In this document: positions 1 to 12,100 of the stretch, piece by piece
How the letters are laid out: each line of letters starts with the position of its first letter
How positions within the stretch are numbered: position 1 is the first letter of the stretch
Assembly (NCBI GenBank): GCA_024114885.1
Contig: CP099428.1
Coordinates: forward strand, 1,921,459-1,985,458
Length of the DNA stretch: 64,000 nucleotides
Direction of reading: 5' to 3'
From: Septoria linicola
Lineage: Eukaryota > Ascomycota > Dothideomycetes > Mycosphaerellales > Mycosphaerellaceae
Notes under the pieces: generated by a model
Database searches by the model: none
Told to the model about the DNA's origin: nothing
The model's input: the letters and a program-made list of their open reading frames with translations, nothing else
Made by a program: the position numbers and the translations under genes

Positions 1-38
1 GCACACTAACTTCTGATTATTGCTGACCATACTTGCAG
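1..38 (+). other. End of an intron of the ferric reductase gene
   Basis: The first 38 bases carry TGCTGAC (branch-like, 21-27) followed by CTTGCAG (32-38). Directly after it the frame of the ferric reductase is open with family-typical residues. This is best read as the 3' end of an intron whose 5' side lies outside the window. Confidence 0.6.
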
Positions 39-1226
39 GCATGGTTGACCTTCGCGTCTGCATCTCCACTTCGCAACTGGTGCTACGAGTTCTTCAAGTT
101 CTCGCACTTCGCTGCAGCCTTGATCTTCGTCGTCTTCTTCTTCCTCCACTGCAACTTTCGGCTGTCCTCGTGGGACTACTTCATCGTGACCGCAGTCATC
201 TTTACTCTCACCTGGTTACATTCCCAACTCCGGATCTACTTTCAGCACGGCATTCAGAAAGCTACCATAGTCCTGGAGTCAAATGGGTTCGTCAAGGTGA
301 CGATACCAACACAGACGACTTGGAGGGCTGGCCAGCACTACTTCATTCGATTCCTGGGCATGGGAAGCTCCGCTCTGACCACTCATCCATTCAGCGCCAG
401 CTCGCTGCCAGCCAAAGCGCACTACTACGAAGCAGCGCAAAGCGAGCTCGTCTTCTACATCAGACCTCAAGGTGGCTTTACAGCTCGTCTTGCCAAGTAT
501 GCCGAGAAGCATTCTGGCTCGAAGATGTCTGTGACACTTGATGGGCCATACGGTGGTATCGACATGCCCAAGCTTGCTTCCTGCAAGAAGACACTCGCGC
601 TCGCCGGTGGCTCCGGTGCAGGCTGGCTACTACCTCTAGTCGAAGCATTCCTTCGCAGACGCGATTGTGTATCTGCTGGATGTGACCCCGAGACAGGCAA
701 GATGGGTGCGATCTGCGGAGGAGAAGGACCAGAGCTCAGGGTCGTCCTGGCCACCAGAGATATTGCTACAAGGAATTGGTTCGAGGAAGCTGTGTCTGAG
801 CTGCTCAGCTCAAGCATGTTAGGATGCTGTCCCTCTGGCTTGAATGTAGAGATCTACTTCACTGGCTCAGAGGACAACGTACAGCATCCGAAAGAGACGG
901 GACAGTTCCTGCAGACTTTGGATGAGCCAGAGAAGGTCCCCGATGCCAAGATCGCGCAGCACAACAAATCAGAGTCGTCGGACTCGGATAGTGAGAAGAA
1001 GGTCGGAAGTTTGTTATCGCCCAAGGATCATTCCTCGCGACCAGACCTGCCGGCCATCATCACGGAAGAAGCGGAGGTGGACGCCTCAAGCATGGGCGTC
1101 TTCTGCTGTGGTCCTCTGAGCATGCAGAGTGATGTCGCCAACGCTGTGGCAGCAGAGCAGCTGAAGGGTATCAAAGATGGAAACAGAAATGTGTACCTGC
1201 ATATGGAGCATTTCTCTTGGGCATAA
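39..1226 (+). CDS. Ferric reductase / NADPH-oxidase-like transmembrane reductase, C-terminal part (5' end outside window)
   Basis: FRE-family flavocytochrome that moves electrons from NADPH through FAD and haem across a membrane, usually to reduce Fe3+ or Cu2+ before uptake. The visible part starts in the last membrane segments: two histidines 14 residues apart (FSHF and FLHC) match the paired haem ligands of the family. The FAD-binding HPFS motif follows near residue 118, then a nucleotide-binding glycine stretch (GGSGAGWLLP) and the C-terminal CCGP motif. The protein ends in HFSW, as is common in the family. The exon probably begins at 39, because TTGCAG at 33-38 looks like a 3' splice site with a CTGAC branch-like site upstream, so the TTG that opens the frame at 33 is not a start. 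A serine/aspartate-rich insert lies at about residues 310-325. Iron versus copper as substrate cannot be decided. Confidence 0.88.
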   Translation, partial: AWLTFASASPLRNWCYEFFKFSHFAAALIFVVFFFLHCNFRLSSWDYFIVTAVIFTLTWLHSQLRIYFQHGIQKATIVLESNGFVKVTIPTQTTWRAGQHYFIRFLGMGSSALTTHPFSASSLPAKAHYYEAAQSELVFYIRPQGGFTARLAKYAEKHSGSKMSVTLDGPYGGIDMPKLASCKKTLALAGGSGAGWLLPLVEAFLRRRDCVSAGCDPETGKMGAICGGEGPELRVVLATRDIATRNWFEEAVSELLSSSMLGCCPSGLNVEIYFTGSEDNVQHPKETGQFLQTLDEPEKVPDAKIAQHNKSESSDSDSEKKVGSLLSPKDHSSRPDLPAIITEEAEVDASSMGVFCCGPLSMQSDVANAVAAEQLKGIKDGNRNVYLHMEHFSWA

Positions 1227-1686
1227 CATCGACAGCTGCAGATAGGGTGTCAAGTCTGTCCTTTCTCAGACATCTTTCCCAGTAATCGCCAACCCTCTTA
1301 TTTTCTTCTTCGCACAACAGTCTCATCTAATTGCGCCGCCTTTCTCGAGGGCGTTCCGTCTAACACCTGCAGCCCGCACATCGCAGGCAAGACAGCATTA
1401 CGATGTTGTTCAGACCTTCATGCTCTGGCGATCGGAGGCAGCATGCTGATCGTTCTGCTCGGCGGCATTCGATTGCCAGTGGCTCAATATAGTGATGCGC
1501 ATAGACCGCCGGTGTCGAATAATGTCATGCTAATGGATGGAATGATCAGTTCAACGACGCGTCCTGCTGATGTTTGCATGGTTTCGAGGGACTGTGCACG
1601 TGCCCGTAGATTTGTGATGACGGCTGTTTGCCTCGATCTAGTAATCCGCCGCCAACAACAACATTGTCACTTTCGAAACATCAACA
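1227..1686. other. Intergenic region, 5' leader of the adenylyltransferase gene
   Basis: About 460 bases between the reductase stop and the next start. It holds pyrimidine-rich stretches (1255-1350) of the kind seen in fungal promoters and 5' leaders. The start context at 1687 (TCAACAATGG) is a good eukaryotic initiation context. I see no further gene here. Confidence 0.5.
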
Positions 1687-2603
1687 ATGGGTTCAACAGA
1701 GCTGGAAGACCAGGCTCTTCTGCAGTTTGACCGACTACTAAGACGAGGCGAGCTACTATGGAGCGAGAATACTGCAAGACGCATTTATGGCGATCCATTC
1801 GATGTACGAACGGACTCGAGTCCCCAGATCCAATAATCATCAATCCCCATGCTGACGATCCTCGGCAGTTCGAATTCCGAGTCGCAGATAGCCTGCAGTC
1901 CAAGCCGATTGATACAGAACAGAAGAAGCCTACGGACAATGCTTTCCCAGAAAGTGATGGCGACTGGACCCTCGGAAACATAGGCAAAGACCACAAGCTC
2001 ATCCTCAACAAGTTTTGTGTCGTGCGGCCGCAGTTTGTGCTTCTGACGCTCGAGTATCAGCCACAAAGCGATCCACTCGATGTCGCCGACTTCCAAGCTG
2101 CATGGGATGTGCTGATCAAGCTACCTGAGAACTACATGATTATCTTCAATTGTGGCGTTAAAGCAGGATCCTCGGTCGGGCACAAGCATTTGCAAATCAT
2201 ACCGCAGCCACGATCGAATTCACGGAACTTCTTTGCTCAGCTACGAGAGGACGAGAACGAGGGAGGGATTGATACTGTCCCCGGAGCACCTTTCAAGCAT
2301 GCTGCGTACCCGCTCGGAAAGGTCATTCATGGTGAGAGACTCGAGGAGGTCTACGGCAATTTGAGGAAGATGCTACGCATGGAGAAGGACCAGGCGCACA
2401 ACGTGCTGCTGACGAGACAGCACTTGCTCGTCATCCCAAGAACGAAGGCCTGGATCGAGATGGATGGTAGCACAGTGATTGCGGGCAACGCGGCGGGTAT
2501 GATTGGGCTGGTATACTCGTGGAGCGAGGAACAGTTCAAGGCGTGGATCAACTATGGACCAATGAAGGCTTTGGCAGAGATGGGTGTCCCGAAGTCACCT
2601 TAG
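1687..2603 (+). CDS. ATP adenylyltransferase (diadenosine tetraphosphate phosphorylase family), two exons
   Basis: Cytosolic enzyme of the Apa1/Apa2 type that splits Ap4A with phosphate into ADP and ATP. I place the start at 1687 with exons 1687-1803 and 1869-2603, giving 283 residues, somewhat shorter than yeast Apa1 (about 320). Exon 1 gives a family-like N terminus (FDRLLRRGELLW). A 65-base intron (1804-1868) then joins GDPFD to FEFRVADSL in the correct phase. The catalytic HIT-like motif is visible as SVGHKHLQIIPQP, and the core FNCGVKAGSS precedes it. The uninterrupted frame starting at ATG 1758 would replace the conserved N terminus with intron translation and is therefore rejected as the start. 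Base composition is normal, with no RIP. Confidence 0.9.
1804..1868 (+). other. Spliceosomal intron of the ATP adenylyltransferase gene
   Basis: It starts GTACGA after GAT, carries TGCTGAC at about 1849-1855 as a branch-point candidate, and ends CTCGGCAG. Its length of 65 bases is typical of filamentous ascomycetes. Removing it restores the frame and a conserved protein junction (PFD/FEFRVA). Confidence 0.85.
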
Positions 2604-5400
2604 GAAGGTTGCTCCGTTGATGCAACATACGCCATGGCGGCGGATGAAGCTAGGTATCGATAGATGCTAGAGAAGAATGGTCGAGAACGCGTCAGCTACA
2701 CATTTGAGTGTGATGACTTCCGACACGGGTCTTGCAATGTATAGACTGCTTCTCACCCTGGCTTCCTCTCACCGGTTCCACTGAGACTGGACCTCACTTT
2801 TTTGATCTCTGGAAAGCGCATCAGGCACTGCGCCATTGCTTTGACAGATGGATTAGCATCGGATTTCTGCTGCAATACTGAAGCAACAGTCGAAGTCTCA
2901 AGAGTTCTCAAAGGAGAGAAGTCTACTGTGCTGATGTGCAGCACAATGCGCCACTTCCCATCGTGCAGCGACTCCTTTTCCGGCCTTCGGTTCTCTCTCA
3001 CCCTGCCAGAACAGACTGCACTCATAGATGCGTTCCACATGTTCTTTGTGTAGTCAAGCTCGGCGAAAGGAGCAAAGATTCTGGTTCATCGAGATCTGAA
3101 GGATGCCAAGTAGACTGAGTCAGCACGGTCGGAGAACCATCAACCTGTGCTGACAGTTTGTCTTTCTCTTTCTCTTATACAGCACAATGGACAACTCCGA
3201 AAGAGTACACCGTAGCCTTGCCACTTCCTAGTAGGCACTGAATGATGACGATGCTGGCTTGTACGATCGCAACGGGGACCGCGACGCGCGCTCGAGCACC
3301 ATGTCAGTGATGAAGCCTACCACGGCGAGGAGCTTCACGAAGGCCAGAGATACGTAGACGGCATGTCTGGCTGCGGCGCACGGAAGCACGTATCAGGCGT
3401 GCATGGATGAGGAAAGCGCGATGGTTCACGGAAAGGAGGAAGGGAGATCATGGTCAAAGGAGCGGAGGCTCTGCGGTCGCTGAGCAGGCAATGCTAAGAG
3501 CACATGCAATGAGTTGACGTTGTCAGGATACACAGATAGCTCTTCTCGTAGCCGTCATATGACACTCCTGATCCGCAGTGCCGCAGTCTCTCCTGATTGC
3601 TCCACAACCTCAAGCTCAACAACTCCCGCAGCGACTCTGAAGCGCGATGCCATGATGTGTCATGCGCCGATTGTCCCATACTCATGCTGTGGTCAGGCTG
3701 GCATACCGGCAGTGCCGAGAATGCATAGCTTCGGTGCTAGAGAAAGGACTTCAGCGAGCAGGAGCCACCTTCTGATTGTAATGGAGAAATACAGCTCCGG
3801 CGGTGTAAGGCAACGGTCCAGTTCCCCCAGTGCAATGGAGAAGCCAAGTCTCCCTTCCTACAGCCGTGGTTGGACGTGGTGTACCTGCCGCTCGGAGTGC
3901 AATAGCCACGAGCTTCTGCCCAAGTCTCACACAAGCGGTCCCAATTGTGCATCTGACTCCTGTCCTCTGGCCAGCTTGTAGACTGTCTGTCAAGCCCTCA
4001 TGGCTGCCGTGGACCAGAACCGACCGTCGCGAGCCTTGATGAGCTTGCGCTGGCTTGCTGAGAGTTGCAAGAAATCATGAATGCGGAAGTGCCAGGCCTA
4101 CCATGTGAATGGCAGTGTCGGATCGCAGGCATGGGTTGTTTTCTCTCTGTCCATTGTCCCGTGCAGGAGCCTGCTGTCGAATCGTTCTCGGTAGCATAGG
4201 CGACGGTTATTACGGCGGCGTAATTGGCGCTCTGAGGAGATAGGTACTGGAGCATTTCATCAGCGGTCGAGATGAAGTTCGTTGTCAGCCACTCCCGGTG
4301 GACCCATCTAGGTCGTTGCTGGCGGATGAACTGGTTCTGCACACTGGGTAGCTGCGCCCGTGCCAGCGAGAGCTGTTGGTGCTCGCCTTAAGTCGCCATC
4401 CATCGCCTTCCGGCCCTTCGAAGCTCATGTACTGTAGCCACTGCGGACTCGCGCGGCCAAAGATTGTTGTCCTCAAAGTTGGTGCTCCGTCGGATCAGCA
4501 GCCACGAGAATGCTGTCGGTCATCAAGCCAATGATACACCGTCACATTGCTGTGATGATCCAACCATCTTCCAGTTCGCAATACGCTCTGTCGATGTTAA
4601 TGGCGCTTGTGTAGTCGCACTTCTGGCGTCGCACAATGATTGAGTGAGGGGCGGTCGAGTCAAAGAAGCTGATTTGGTCTGAACTGCAACAATAAGAGAC
4701 TCGTGCTCCTTTGTCTTGGCGGGTCTTGAGCAGTGCGTGCACAAAGGACCTACAACGAGGATACCACGAGCACGACCAATCCGTGCCCCAGTCTCGATGG
4801 TGTCTCTGCCCTGATTAGAGAACCACCGGGAGACTGTGGTTGCTCTGTTCCACGGAGGCTTTGTTGACCATGTTTACTCGCGACCGGTCGAGTCCAAGTC
4901 AACCCATTGGCAGCGGCTTCGAATATCGAGATCGTTCTCCTGAGAAGCGTTAGTGCTTCACCAAAGATGCACCGATCGTCCTCAAACTTCCCGATGCAGT
5001 TCTCCTGACCGCGTCAATCAAGCGCGGTGAGTGGCCGAGCGGAACATGACGATATTCTTACTGTGCTGGCGCACAGCGGAGCTTGGCTGCATTCGCCAGC
5101 CGTCTCCGAGTCTCCGCTGATATCGCTCCATCCAGCACAAAGTCTTGCAAACATGCAAAAGTCCACAACAACTCCACCACCACACTTCTACATACAAAAG
5201 GGATTCGCTGAAGATGGTCTGACCTCCAGCTTGTCAACGCGACCAAAAAGGTATGGGCCCAAGCAGAAGCTTGAACCCATTGCCTGCGGTGCAGAAAACA
5301 CCAAAAAAGTAATTTGTCCTGAGACCAGGAGCGGCTTCTTTCGAAACCAGCACCGGTTACAGTGACACCAGCCCTCTGTTTCTCTCGGAGCCCCCAGTAC
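2604..5400. other. Stretch without a supportable gene, possible eroded gene on the minus strand
   Basis: Normal base composition, no RIP. Between about 4800 and 4000 the minus strand shows short protein-like pieces in shifting frames: a 66-codon piece at 4742-4542, a 63-codon piece at 4476-4285 and a 114-codon piece at 4342-3998. They could be an old gene broken by frameshifts, or exons of an unrecognised gene. I recognise no family. A 95-codon minus-strand frame at 3040-2753 is also only suggestive. Nothing else in this stretch can be supported. Confidence 0.3.
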
Positions 5401-8400
5401 AACTCTTTCTCCTTCTTTCCATTCTACTACCTATTGCCGCTGCCGTACCCATGCCATTTTCGCCGCCGCCGCCGCCGCCACCAGCACCGCTCAAGAAGGG
5501 GAAAGGAAAGGGGGGAAATACGTAGCTTCGATGTTGCTTTGTCTTATGAGGTCTGCTTCTCATGTGATTGATGAGGTAACCAGGATTTGGAACTAATAAG
5601 TAGCTTGTCTATCGGCGGTTCGGCAGGGGCTTTGGCCGGCAGCTTGCGTGGAAGTGAAGCCCAGGGCCGAATCTCCCAAAACTTCACCACCTGAGCAGAA
5701 CCACCGCGACCACCACCCAAAAGACTTCCTGCATGTGCTTTAGAAGAGCGAGATCTTCCACGTGAAGCACCGCAAGTGGTTTTGACATCAAGATCATCAA
5801 CCGCTGTCGTCAGGAGGAGGCGGGAACCTGTGGGCAAAAGACTCGACCGGCCGCCATGTATCACGCGCCTCGAATCCAGGTCGTCCTTGCAGCGTGTCGA
5901 ACGGCAATCGACCAATTGGCCAAGCGCACGACCATGGCCACACGGTCGCAGCACGCCGCCATGAAGCACGCCGCGACGACGCCTCCTCACGAAACGAGCC
6001 GACCTTCGAAGTCTTAGACGGTGGCAGCAAACGGGACGACACGATACCACACTCGCATCGTTCGTGCTTTCCGAGAAGTGCAACAGCAGCGGCAGCAGTA
6101 GTAGCAATGATTGAAGAGAGACGCAACACTCCATCGTCGATCAGCACGCGCGCAGAGCCCAGACTCTCCAGCGCACATTGCCAGTTCGGTTCCATAACCC
6201 AACACAATCCGACTTTGAACGATGGGCAGGGAGGTACAACCAAAGGCCGGCGAGGTGACTCCAATCTGCGGCATGGAAAAGCGACGAAGACTGTTTGTCC
6301 ATGCAATCCGACGTTCATGTTGAGAGAGGACCTGCAATGGCGCCCTTGACAAGCAGCTCACAAATGCGCAAGCAGCACCAGTCACGACTCGCCACCTTTC
6401 GCAGCTGCTTCTACGCCACTTGTTCTGCCACGGCAGCACTCAGTCAGGTGCCCTCTGCCGCGCGCCGATCGTTGCAAAAGTACGCCCAGTCACCCGCGAA
6501 TCCGTCATCCAGCGACAGTCTCAAACACCTATCACGATCATCGCGCCCGGGCAGAAACACTCGTGGCGGTCGAAGCATGATCCTCGATCCTTACCCCTTC
6601 GACGCCCGTTGCGTCGAAGCAGAGGGAGGAATGTGAAAAGAGCTGGGACCTGCGCCATACCGAGGTGTTTGATGGAGGTCAGAGGCTCTTCATCGCACAA
6701 GGCTCTCCAGATTGCAGTGCAGCTCCTGGTGCAGCGATGGCTCTGAGAAGCAGGCACGATACACTGTCCGTCGCGAGCTCGTCGCCGAGGTGGCGCGCTT
6801 TACACACCACGCTGATGAATCTGGACCTTGCGGCCGTCAAGCAAGGACTCTGGCCTTTGCCCGCTTGCATCGTCTCGGAGAGCTTTTCTGGGAGTCCCGT
6901 CGGCGCACAATCTCTTCAGATCTTGCGCAAACCTGCTCGGCCAGCGAACATTCAGATAGGCAACATGATCTGGGATGTCGGCTTGGATCTACTCTCTGCC
7001 CATGCAGGCCTCTGTCGACACGACTGTCATAGGATGTCCGACAGGCTAGGTCAACAGGCTGAAGATTTGCAGGAAGGATTGTGGTATGCCCGCCAGCAGC
7101 TTTCAGGGCTAACACAAGTCCGGCTTACTGCGCTGTTTCTGAGCCTACCCCGGCATGACTTGGTCCAATGCTTCTGTGCACATCATTGCACGAGGTGTAT
7201 TCTTGCACTGTGGAGAAGAGCAGAGACTCCAGTGAATCTGCGGACGACCGGGACTTTACCACTGCAACATCCTCTTTGGTGTTTCAGCTCTTCCGTATAT
7301 GCCCGGAACTGTGAGGTACAGCCTGTATGACTCAATGGTCGTACCAAACGGATCTCCTGCGCGCCTAGAGACTGTGTTGCGACCCCAGATCTCCTGGCGA
7401 GCTCAGCGACGAGGCGTCATCCTGGGATCTTCGGCCAATGACCCAAAATGACTTTTTGCAATATGGGTGGTCGATCTCAAGAGCCTCAAGACCCATCACT
7501 GATTGCGCTTGGTATCCTTCCCTGCTTGAGTTTTGCTCCAGGATCTCTGGACTTCCAGTCCGGTATCAGCTGCTTCGGATACAAGCTGCTCGCGACACAA
7601 GCTCCCGTAGTCGCCCGTGCAGCTTGGCCATGTTTTGACATTGAACTTCCACCGAAGCTCGCATGATTAGACGCATCTGGCAGGACCGTGGGCCCAGCTT
7701 TCGTGAAGTTTTTCGGCTTGCCCTCGTGCCATTCAACTCAGACAGTGCGATGCAGCATGAGTTAAGCCTGGAACTGGCAGTGCCAAGATGGAGACGCCGT
7801 CACTGCAGAGGATTGGCAAAACTGTCGCTGACCTCTGCGCAGGCAATCGCGATTCTGCGGCGTGAAGGGCAGTCTCGCTCGTTTTTGCAGCGCCACATCG
7901 CCAACTTTGCGTGAAAGTCGCAGTAATGTCCCTCCTCAGCGGCGCTGAGACTTTCATCTGTGCGGAGACATGTTGTGGTTGATCCCAGTGAAAATACTTC
8001 TACGGCAAGCACATTACCAAGCGTGTCCGTTGTGAGCTCAGTCAGGTCTCACATCTCGCTCTTGCTTCATGTTTGTTCTCCTGCTGAGCTCTTGCTGTCG
8101 CCGCAATGGCTCTGCCCTTTCCAGCGCTCTTTCCAATACTGAGAATATCCTCACTTCGTCCACAGTGTCACAGTCCGTGGCAGTGAATCGCCATTTCGGG
8201 AGCGCTTCCAAGTCTTTCTGGTTGGAGTGAACACCTTCCAGCACTCGCTGCGACGTTCGTTGAAGTGAATCGGTCGTGCTTTCGGGCACTGAAGTCTTCG
8301 TGGAGCGCAGTTCGTTGGCAGTGTGAAATGGTGGGACCAATGCTGCTGCTGGGTTGGAGTATGTAGCATCTGCAAGCATGCCAATTTCTGCCGGACTGCC

Positions 8401-9151
8401 GCTGCTGGAGCTATGTTCTCAGACCATAGCCGAGAGTCGCGTCTGTCGTTTCGTGTGAGCGTGGTGCTATCTCCGCTGGGTGTGGAGGAACTTGAACGTC
8501 GGCAAAAGCACAGTCGTGATCTCACATCATATGATGCCGACACAAGAAGAAGAGAGAGAGATGCACGGAGGTGCGGCAATCACGACGAAGACGATGTGGC
8601 AGGCACTATGCGTGTTGGTGCAGCAAGACTACGGTATATTGGATCTGCTGGCGACATTTGGTCACAACGACGTTGGACAGCCCAGCAGCATACGTTCAGC
8701 TGTTTATCAGAATGGCTCGACGCATTGGATGGCGAGCGCCCCAGAAAGTGCACGAAGATTACGTGCATGACAGGTGATAGAAGCCCACCATCTTTCCTTG
8801 AGCCAGAGGGCCGACTGTCTTGCGGGAAAGGAGATAGCTGATCACTTCCATGCTGTACGGGACGACTCTGGCTCTTTCCCCACGGAAAAGCATACACCAA
8901 GAGCAGAACCAGACTCCTCATGGTCGCCGACGAATCCGCCCAGTGGAAGAAGCTTTTCCGCACATCGGACGCTACCACGAAGAGCTCCACTTTGGCAACT
9001 CACCAAACACACAATCGCTTTGAATCAGCATCCCGTACACAGCGGACGGAAATGGATGCGCCATGCTGGACCATCCCAGGTAAGGCGCTGATACATATTG
9101 GAAGTACTCCGCAAGCTGGGTGAGGCCACCATCACACCGCGACACGGCAGT
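5401..9151. other. Stretch without a supportable gene upstream of the NRPS-like gene
   Basis: Normal composition, both strands full of medium-length open frames without recognisable domains. The longest (221 codons, 6665-7330, +) shows no family features and looks like chance. Two slightly more protein-like pieces are 8379-8038 (-, 113 codons, charged helical C-terminal half) and 8480-8770 (+, 96 codons). Neither has a partner exon that I can defend. The last few hundred bases must hold the promoter of the gene at 9152. I see no TATA box that decides the start. Confidence 0.3.
5459..5480. repeat. CGC/GCC trinucleotide microsatellite
   Basis: About seven CGC-type triplets in a row inside a pyrimidine-rich stretch (5397-5480). 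Its mirror gives the glycine run in a minus-strand frame that I consider spurious. A second, looser CAG-type triplet run lies at about 6080-6110. Confidence 0.75.
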
Positions 9152-12100
9152 ATGGCGGCTCAAGTTGAACAGACATTGCCAGAGCACCCTCATGTCTTCG
9201 CAAATGCCTTCACACAGAACGCTGAGCTTAGCAGCGACGACGAAACAGCCGACTTGGAAGGTGTCGAGCCAAGGACTATCGACGAGCTGATTAGGCTCCG
9301 CGCAGTGCAAGAAGGCTGCGATGACGATATCATAAGCTATCCGAACGAAGGTACGGCTTACATCGACTACACTGCCAGGGATATCGATCGGCTCGTGGAG
9401 CAAGCAGCCTGCATATACGCAAAGCAATTACCACAGCGAACACGTTCCTCCGATCCCGTGCAAGTTGTTGGGTTGCTTGGCGACTCAGATCTAAGCTACC
9501 TGATTTCGCTGCTTGCAGTGTCTCGACTTGGCCATGCGGCACTTCTCCTGTCTACCAGAATTACCGAAGAGGCTTATGGAAGTCTTCTCAGCACAACGAA
9601 TGCCACAGCTTTACTATACCAGCCATCTTTCACATCAGCGGTATCATCAGTGACGTCCAAGTTGCAAACTTTGCGAACAGCATACATCATCGACAGCAAA
9701 TCGCTTGCCAACAAGTCAGCGCGACTTCAACCAGCCTCACTCGATCCACAACGTGAGACTACCAACACATCCTTCATCATACACTCTAGTGGGTCAACGG
9801 GTCTCCCAAAGCCAATCTTCCAGACTCACAGCGCGTCATTGTACACCTACTCGCAGCACTTCGGGCTTGTCGGACACCTGACGCTTCCTCTCTACCACAA
9901 TCATGGCATATGCTGCACTTTCAGAGCAATACACTCTCGGAAGAAGATATACCTCTACAACGCCAGACTACCTCTCATCTCGCAACATCTTGTCGCCACG
10001 CTCCGTGAACACCAGGACATCAAAATTCTCTATGGCGTGCCATATGCCTTGAAGTTGTTGGCGGAGACAGCGGAGGGCTGCCATCTTTTGAGTCGGCTTG
10101 AGATTGTGATGTTTGGTGGTTCAGCATGTCCAAAGCCAGTCGGCGACAGTCTTGTGGAGAATGGCGTCAATCTTGTCGGACACTACGGTGCCACAGAGGT
10201 TGGACAACTCATGACTTCATTCCGCGACTTCTCAACGGACAAGCTTTGGGACTGGCTAAGAGTGCCAGAAAGGCTGCTTCCGCATCTTAGCATGGAGCTA
10301 CGTGGTCCAAATCTGTACGAGCTGTGCGTGAAACAAGGCTGGGCTTCCAAAGTCGCCACGAACAGAGATGATGGCTCCTACGCGACAAAGGATCTCTTTG
10401 AGCCGCATCCCGGTCTCCCGAATACTTGGCGATACTATGCTCGTCTAGATGATACGATTGTGCTAGAAAATGGCGAGAAGGCAAACCCTCTGCTCGTGGA
10501 AGGTGTACTTCGCCACAATCGCAATGTTGCCGAAGCCGTGGTCTTCGGTGCGGGCAAGCCACGTCTGGGCGCATTCATCATTCCCAAAGCAGACACCAGC
10601 CTGTCTGCAGATGAAGTCGTTGACTCAGTAGCAACTGCGATCGAGGCGATGAACACAACTCAGCCAGCGTACGCTCAGCTGTCGCGAGACATGATCCAGG
10701 TTCTGTCGCACGATGCAGAGTACCGGAGGACGGACAAAGGAACTGTCATCCGAGCAGCATTCTATCGAGACTTTGCAGCGCATATCGACTCTGCATACAT
10801 TGATGAAAATGGCGGGTCACTGTGCTTGGACAGGGACGACCTGTTGGCGTTTCTACGAAAGGAACTTTCGTCAAAATTGAACGCGAACATCACTTTCACC
10901 GATGACGCCGACGTCTTTAGTCTGGGAACAGACTCTCTACAGGCAATCCAGATTCGCAGCACCATTCTGAAGAACATCGATACTAGAAGTGCAGAGCTTG
11001 GACGCAACTTTGTCTTCGACTTCCCAACACTCCATGCCATAGCTGATGAGCTTCTTCGACTTCGAACAGGCTCGCCGCAAGCCATACAGCTCACTGTGGA
11101 GGAGAAGATGGCCGGTCTGATTCAAAAACATGGCACTTTTGCTCAGCATCAGCCTGTGCCGCGGGTATGGGATGGGGACTTTCCACTCGTGACTGGCGCT
11201 ACCGGATCACTTGGAGCCCACGTTGTCGCTCGATTGGTGGCTATGAGCAGTGTGAGAAAAGTGTACTGTCTGGTGAGAGCCACATCGAGCTCATCGGCTG
11301 CGGCGAGAGTGGAGGCTTCACTGCGTGCGCGACGTGTTTACCCGGAGCTGTCATTGGAAGCTCTCCAGAAGATCATCTGTCTCCCGTGTGATCTCGGCAA
11401 CGGCGTTCTCGGTCTTGGCTGGGACCAGTATCACGACATTGCTTCCAACGTGACTCAGGTACTCCACCTGGCATGGTCAGTGAACTTCAACAAAGGTCTC
11501 GAGAGCTTTGAAGCAGACTGCATTGCTGGGACCAAAAATTTGATCAACTTGTGCTTGAAGGCCAAACGACTAGCACCCGCGTCGTTCAACTTCTGCTCTT
11601 CCGTCAGCGCCACTGTACGCACACTGGGAGGACAGGTACCCGAAGAACTGCCAGCATCCCTAGCATATGCCCAAGAAATGGGATATGCACAGTCCAAGCT
11701 TGTGACCGAGAACATTTGTGATCAAGCAGCGAAGCAGACCGGCATCAAGGCTCGCGTGCTACGTGTAGGGCAAGTCATCGGCGACACGCAGAGCGGCGTG
11801 TGGAATGCCACTGAAGCTATTCCGATGATCCTTCAGACAGCCAAGACTGTTGGTGCTCTGCCAAAATTGAACGAACGTCCAGCTTGGCTCCCTGTGGATA
11901 CAGTGGCGCAGGCGTTCATCGACATTGGCATGTCGGATGCTGAGGCTGGCTTTGTGAATGTGGTAGCTGACAAGACCTTCCATTGGACTGATGATCTCCT
12001 TCCGCTGCTGCGAGCTGCCGGCGTAGAATTTGAAGGCGTGGAACAGCGAGAGTGGTTGCAGAGGCTGAGATCTTCCAATGCGGATGCGAAACAGAATCCT

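Noticed and set aside
5544..6440. Several overlapping 110-196-codon minus-strand frames
   Set aside because: Low-complexity serine/arginine/leucine-rich translations from CAG/GCC-type repeats, with no recognisable domain and equal openness in other frames.
6665..7330. 221-codon open frame on the plus strand
   Set aside because: No domain, no conserved-looking stretch, other frames on both strands equally open, no promoter or splice context. Most likely chance in GC-normal DNA.
9063..9151. Alternative start of the NRPS-like gene at ATG 9063 with an intron 9080-9150
   Set aside because: Frame and GTAAGG/CGGCAG borders would fit, but no branch-like site lies near the 3' end and the first 30 residues are not conserved in the family, so ATG 9152 was preferred.
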